From the NCBI RefSeq assembly GCF_022682495.2, contig NC_071387.1, positions 199,060,143-199,124,142 on the forward strand: DNA of 64,000 bases, given 5' to 3'. The position numbers and the translations under genes are program-made. Within the stretch, counting starts at the first letter, position 1. Each line of letters opens with the position of its first letter. Positions 61,901 through 64,000 of this stretch are shown piece by piece. A model generated the notes under the pieces. That model searched no databases, was not told where the DNA came from, and worked only from the letters and a program-made list of their open reading frames with translations. Source of the DNA: Desmodus rotundus. Taxonomy: Eukaryota > Chordata > Mammalia > Chiroptera > Phyllostomidae.

Positions 61901-62107
61901 TTTTTTTCTTTTAAAGATGTTATGTATTTATTTTCAGACAGAAAAGAAGGGAAGGAGAAAGAGAGGAAGAGAAACATCAATGTGCGGTTGCCCCTTACAC
62001 ACCCCCTACTGGAGACCTGGCCCACAACCCAGGCATGTGCCCTGACTGGGAATTGAACCAGTGGTTTGCAGGCCCACGCTCAATCCACTGAGCTACACCA
62101 GCCAGGG
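61901..62107 (-). mobile_element. Ves-type tRNA-derived SINE, antisense, full length
   Basis: On the minus strand: head ccctggctggtgtagctcag (A-box region), ggttcaattcccagtcaggg (B-box), cacatgcctgggttgtgggc, ctccagtagggggtgtgt, aaccgcacattgatgtttct, a C/T-rich tract, and an AAATAAATA tail. It is the best preserved of the three Ves copies. It is a SINE head, not a functional tRNA gene. Confidence 0.93.
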
Positions 62108-62409
62108 GTCATTTGGTTGTTTTTCATGTGTTAGGATTAATCTTCACTTTCAAGACTGTCATTCAGCAAAGAAGAATGAGAACTGTGGTCCCAATTACAT
62201 TAAACCTTAGGTAAAGGTGCAATGGTTAATATAGTGACATATAAAGCAATATTTATGTCTTTAGTTACCTTTACAAATAACATGGAGATAATATTCTTAA
62301 ATATTAAAATAAAAATTAAAACTTACAAAAGGTACAGGATTTAAGGTCAAAATAACCACTGGAGAGCCTTCATATGTTCTCCTGTGATTGCCACTGCAGG
62401 AAGTGACGT

Positions 62410-62515
62410 AATGTGGGTAATGCAGTTTGGAAGAGTGGAAGAAGCACAACATTTGGAGGCAAACAGTCCTGCTTTTACTAACTGTATAACTTTAACCACA
62501 CTAAATCTGTTCCCC
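62410..62515 (+). mobile_element. MIR fragment, sense
   Basis: cagtttggaagagtggaaga, acatttggaggcaaacagtc, ctgcttttactaactgtata and actttaaccacactaaatct follow MIR order. Diverged. Confidence 0.55.
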
Positions 62516-63240
62516 CGACTGGTGAGAGACAGAAGTGGTGCTCCTGGGGCTCTATGCTGAGACAAAAGAAGCAAACCTCGGAGCAGGAACGGATCCAGGA
62601 AATATAGGCAAAGGATGGACAGTATCAGAATGTAGCAACATTCATCAAGCCTATCCTTCTGTATTAGCTCTGTTACTCCCCTTATTTGCTACCTCTCTAC
62701 AAAGGCAAATGCAAATGCTTAAGGTAAGAACCACTATAAACTACAGGGACATGCCAGAGGAGAGTAGGGAGAAAGAGTGCTCTCTCACAATCCATCTTGG
62801 AGGGAGAAAAATCTCCGGAAAGAACGTGGCTCCTGGCATCTCAAGAGGAGAGAGAAGTAGGCTGGGTCCTGCAAGCCTGCACAGAAAAAGGGTGAAGTGA
62901 GAAGCTTGGAAAATGTGGCTCATCACTGCTAGGAGGCTCATTAACATCTCCAATGTTTCATTAATTTCCAAGAGAACTGTACACCCAGTATGCGCTCTAG
63001 ATACAAATAGTAACTGTGCTGAGGTTTCCTACTGGGCATTGAGGGATGGTGAGATTTAGGTGGATCTGAGGGGTAAGTGCATGACCAATGAGCGAAGGCC
63101 AGGACACAGAAAAACAGGGTCAGCTCTCCTGGGAAACATCGTTTGGCTGGAATTTATGAGGGCAGGGAAGACGAACTGCAAAGTGATGAATTAGAGTCTA
63201 AGTAGGAGGGTCTTTAACGCTAAGGTAAAGACAACCTCTG
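62516..63240. other. Unique sequence, no gene seen
   Basis: The 121-codon plus frame at 62535-62900 has no recognised domain. Confidence 0.4.
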
Positions 63241-63242
63241 GT

Positions 63243-63465
63243 CAGCGATTTTGAACCCACGTGCTGCAGCATACCGGCATGTAGCATGAATTTTTAAAAC
63301 ACGCACTACCTGACTGTTTAGTCAAGGGCACTGACCTCTTTTCCCTTAGATTGTCAAATACAAAAATGAGAACAGCCTTGAAAAGAGGTCAGTGTCCCCC
63401 CTGATTAAATAATCAGGTATTGCATGTTTTAAAAATTCTCATGGCACGCCAGTTGAAAACCACAG
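63243..63465. mobile_element. Foldback hAT MITE, same family as 4901-5174
   Basis: The left half (cagcgattttgaaccc..., gaatttttaaaacacgcact, acctgactgtttagtcaagg, gcactgacctcttttc) is like 4901-5035. The right half is an inverted copy of the same sequence: gaaaagaggtcagtgtcccc, ctgattaaataatcaggtat, tgcatgttttaaaaattctc, catggcacgccagttgaaaa ccacag. The right-end sequence typical of the family (compare 5040-5174) is absent. Flanks cctctggt and ctctaggc are only a poor candidate target duplication. Confidence 0.85.
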
Positions 63466-63609
63466 CTCTAGGCAATGAAAAACCACCTTAAGGTTTTCAG
63501 CAAAAAAAGAGATATGACAAAAGTGGCGTTAATTCAGGGAAACCTTTCAAGATACTTCCTCATGAATCTGAGAGGGTAACCAGCCAGGACATTCACTTCC
63601 CTAAGCATT

Positions 63610-63745
63610 ATTAACATTTATAGCCCTTTGCAAAGTCCTTTTCGTACATCCACTTTCATTTTATTCTCCCACTAAGCTCCAGAATCGTATGTTATTCTAA
63701 TCCCCTTTTTATAGCTGAGAAACATGAACATGTCACACAGGGTCC
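63610..63745 (-). mobile_element. MIR-like SINE, antisense
   Basis: catttatagccctttgcaaa, gtccttttcgtacatccact, atcgtatgttattctaatcc and ctttttatagctgagaaaca follow the reversed MIR order. Confidence 0.65.
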
Positions 63746-63747
63746 CA

Positions 63748-64000
63748 ACAGGAAACAGATGGCAAACTCAATTTAGAGTAATTTACAGAGTGTTTAATTT
63801 CAAGGGGTTATCAAAGGATGAGGAAGTGTACAGAGTTGGGAGCCTGGGTCCAGTAACAGCGGGAAATCTGTGACCACTCCCAGACCAGGAGGGGTGAGGA
63901 GCCAGAGCTCACCCAGCTCTCCCAGAAGGAAAGAGTTGTGCAGAGAGGATGGTCAGGAAATGAGCAGTAGCCTTGGGTAGCAAAACGTCAACAATGCGAG
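63748..64000. mobile_element. Interspersed repeat, family not assigned, cut by window edge
   Basis: caacaggaaacagatggcaa, actcaatttagagtaattta and gtgtttaatttcaaggggtt resemble the layout of the segment at 61135-61525. Continues past the window edge. Confidence 0.4.

Overview
The window reads as ordinary nuclear DNA of a placental mammal, most likely a bat (Chiroptera). The bat call rests on three antisense tRNA-derived SINEs of the Ves type (27694-27893, 35785-35922, 61901-62107) and on hAT and mariner MITEs of kinds I associate with bat genomes (4901-5174, 63243-63465, 59871-59994). They lie on a shared eutherian background of MIR, L2, L1M, MER5, MER20 and MLT1. Family names are from memory of consensus sequences; no database was searched.

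I find no protein-coding gene, no intact RNA gene, no CRISPR array and no bacterial-type operon. Open frames reach only about 164 codons and none resembles a known protein, apart from a decayed mariner transposase C-terminus at about 19290-19620. L1 open frames are broken. The window is therefore intergenic or intronic; a small exon cannot be excluded by eye.

Layout. 0-10 kb: mostly unique sequence with a 71-bp tandem duplication, a TA/CA-rich block, an L1 tail, a complete hAT MITE with a perfect 8-bp target duplication, and MIR pieces. 10.5-12.3 kb: layered old L1 pieces, then two MIRs in opposite orientation. 12.3-17 kb: mostly repeat-poor. 17.1-18.8 kb: old L1 ORF2/3' UTR holding a 30-bp insert that matches the 5' end of U6 snRNA. 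19.16-19.69 kb: internally deleted mariner. 20-29 kb: MLT1, MER5A, L1 tails, MIRs, a palindromic MITE and a Ves SINE. 30.1-31.3 kb and 36.2-37.2 kb: unassigned stretches, possibly retroviral LTR-related. 32.2-32.8 kb: long antisense L2. 43.7-45.7 kb: old L1 with an (AT)n tract. 49-56 kb: MER20, MIR, a second hAT-type MITE and a G-rich L1 3' UTR. 58.5-62.1 kb: MIR, (CA)n, mariner MITE, MER20, MLT1 and Ves. 63.2-64 kb: a foldback hAT MITE, a MIR and an unassigned repeat.

Nothing here forms a pathway or system. The most informative items are the U6 fragment with an 11-bp target duplication, the foldback hAT copy whose right half is an inverted copy of its left half, the mariner deletion derivative with both ends kept, and a few repeat-poor blocks that might be conserved non-coding DNA.
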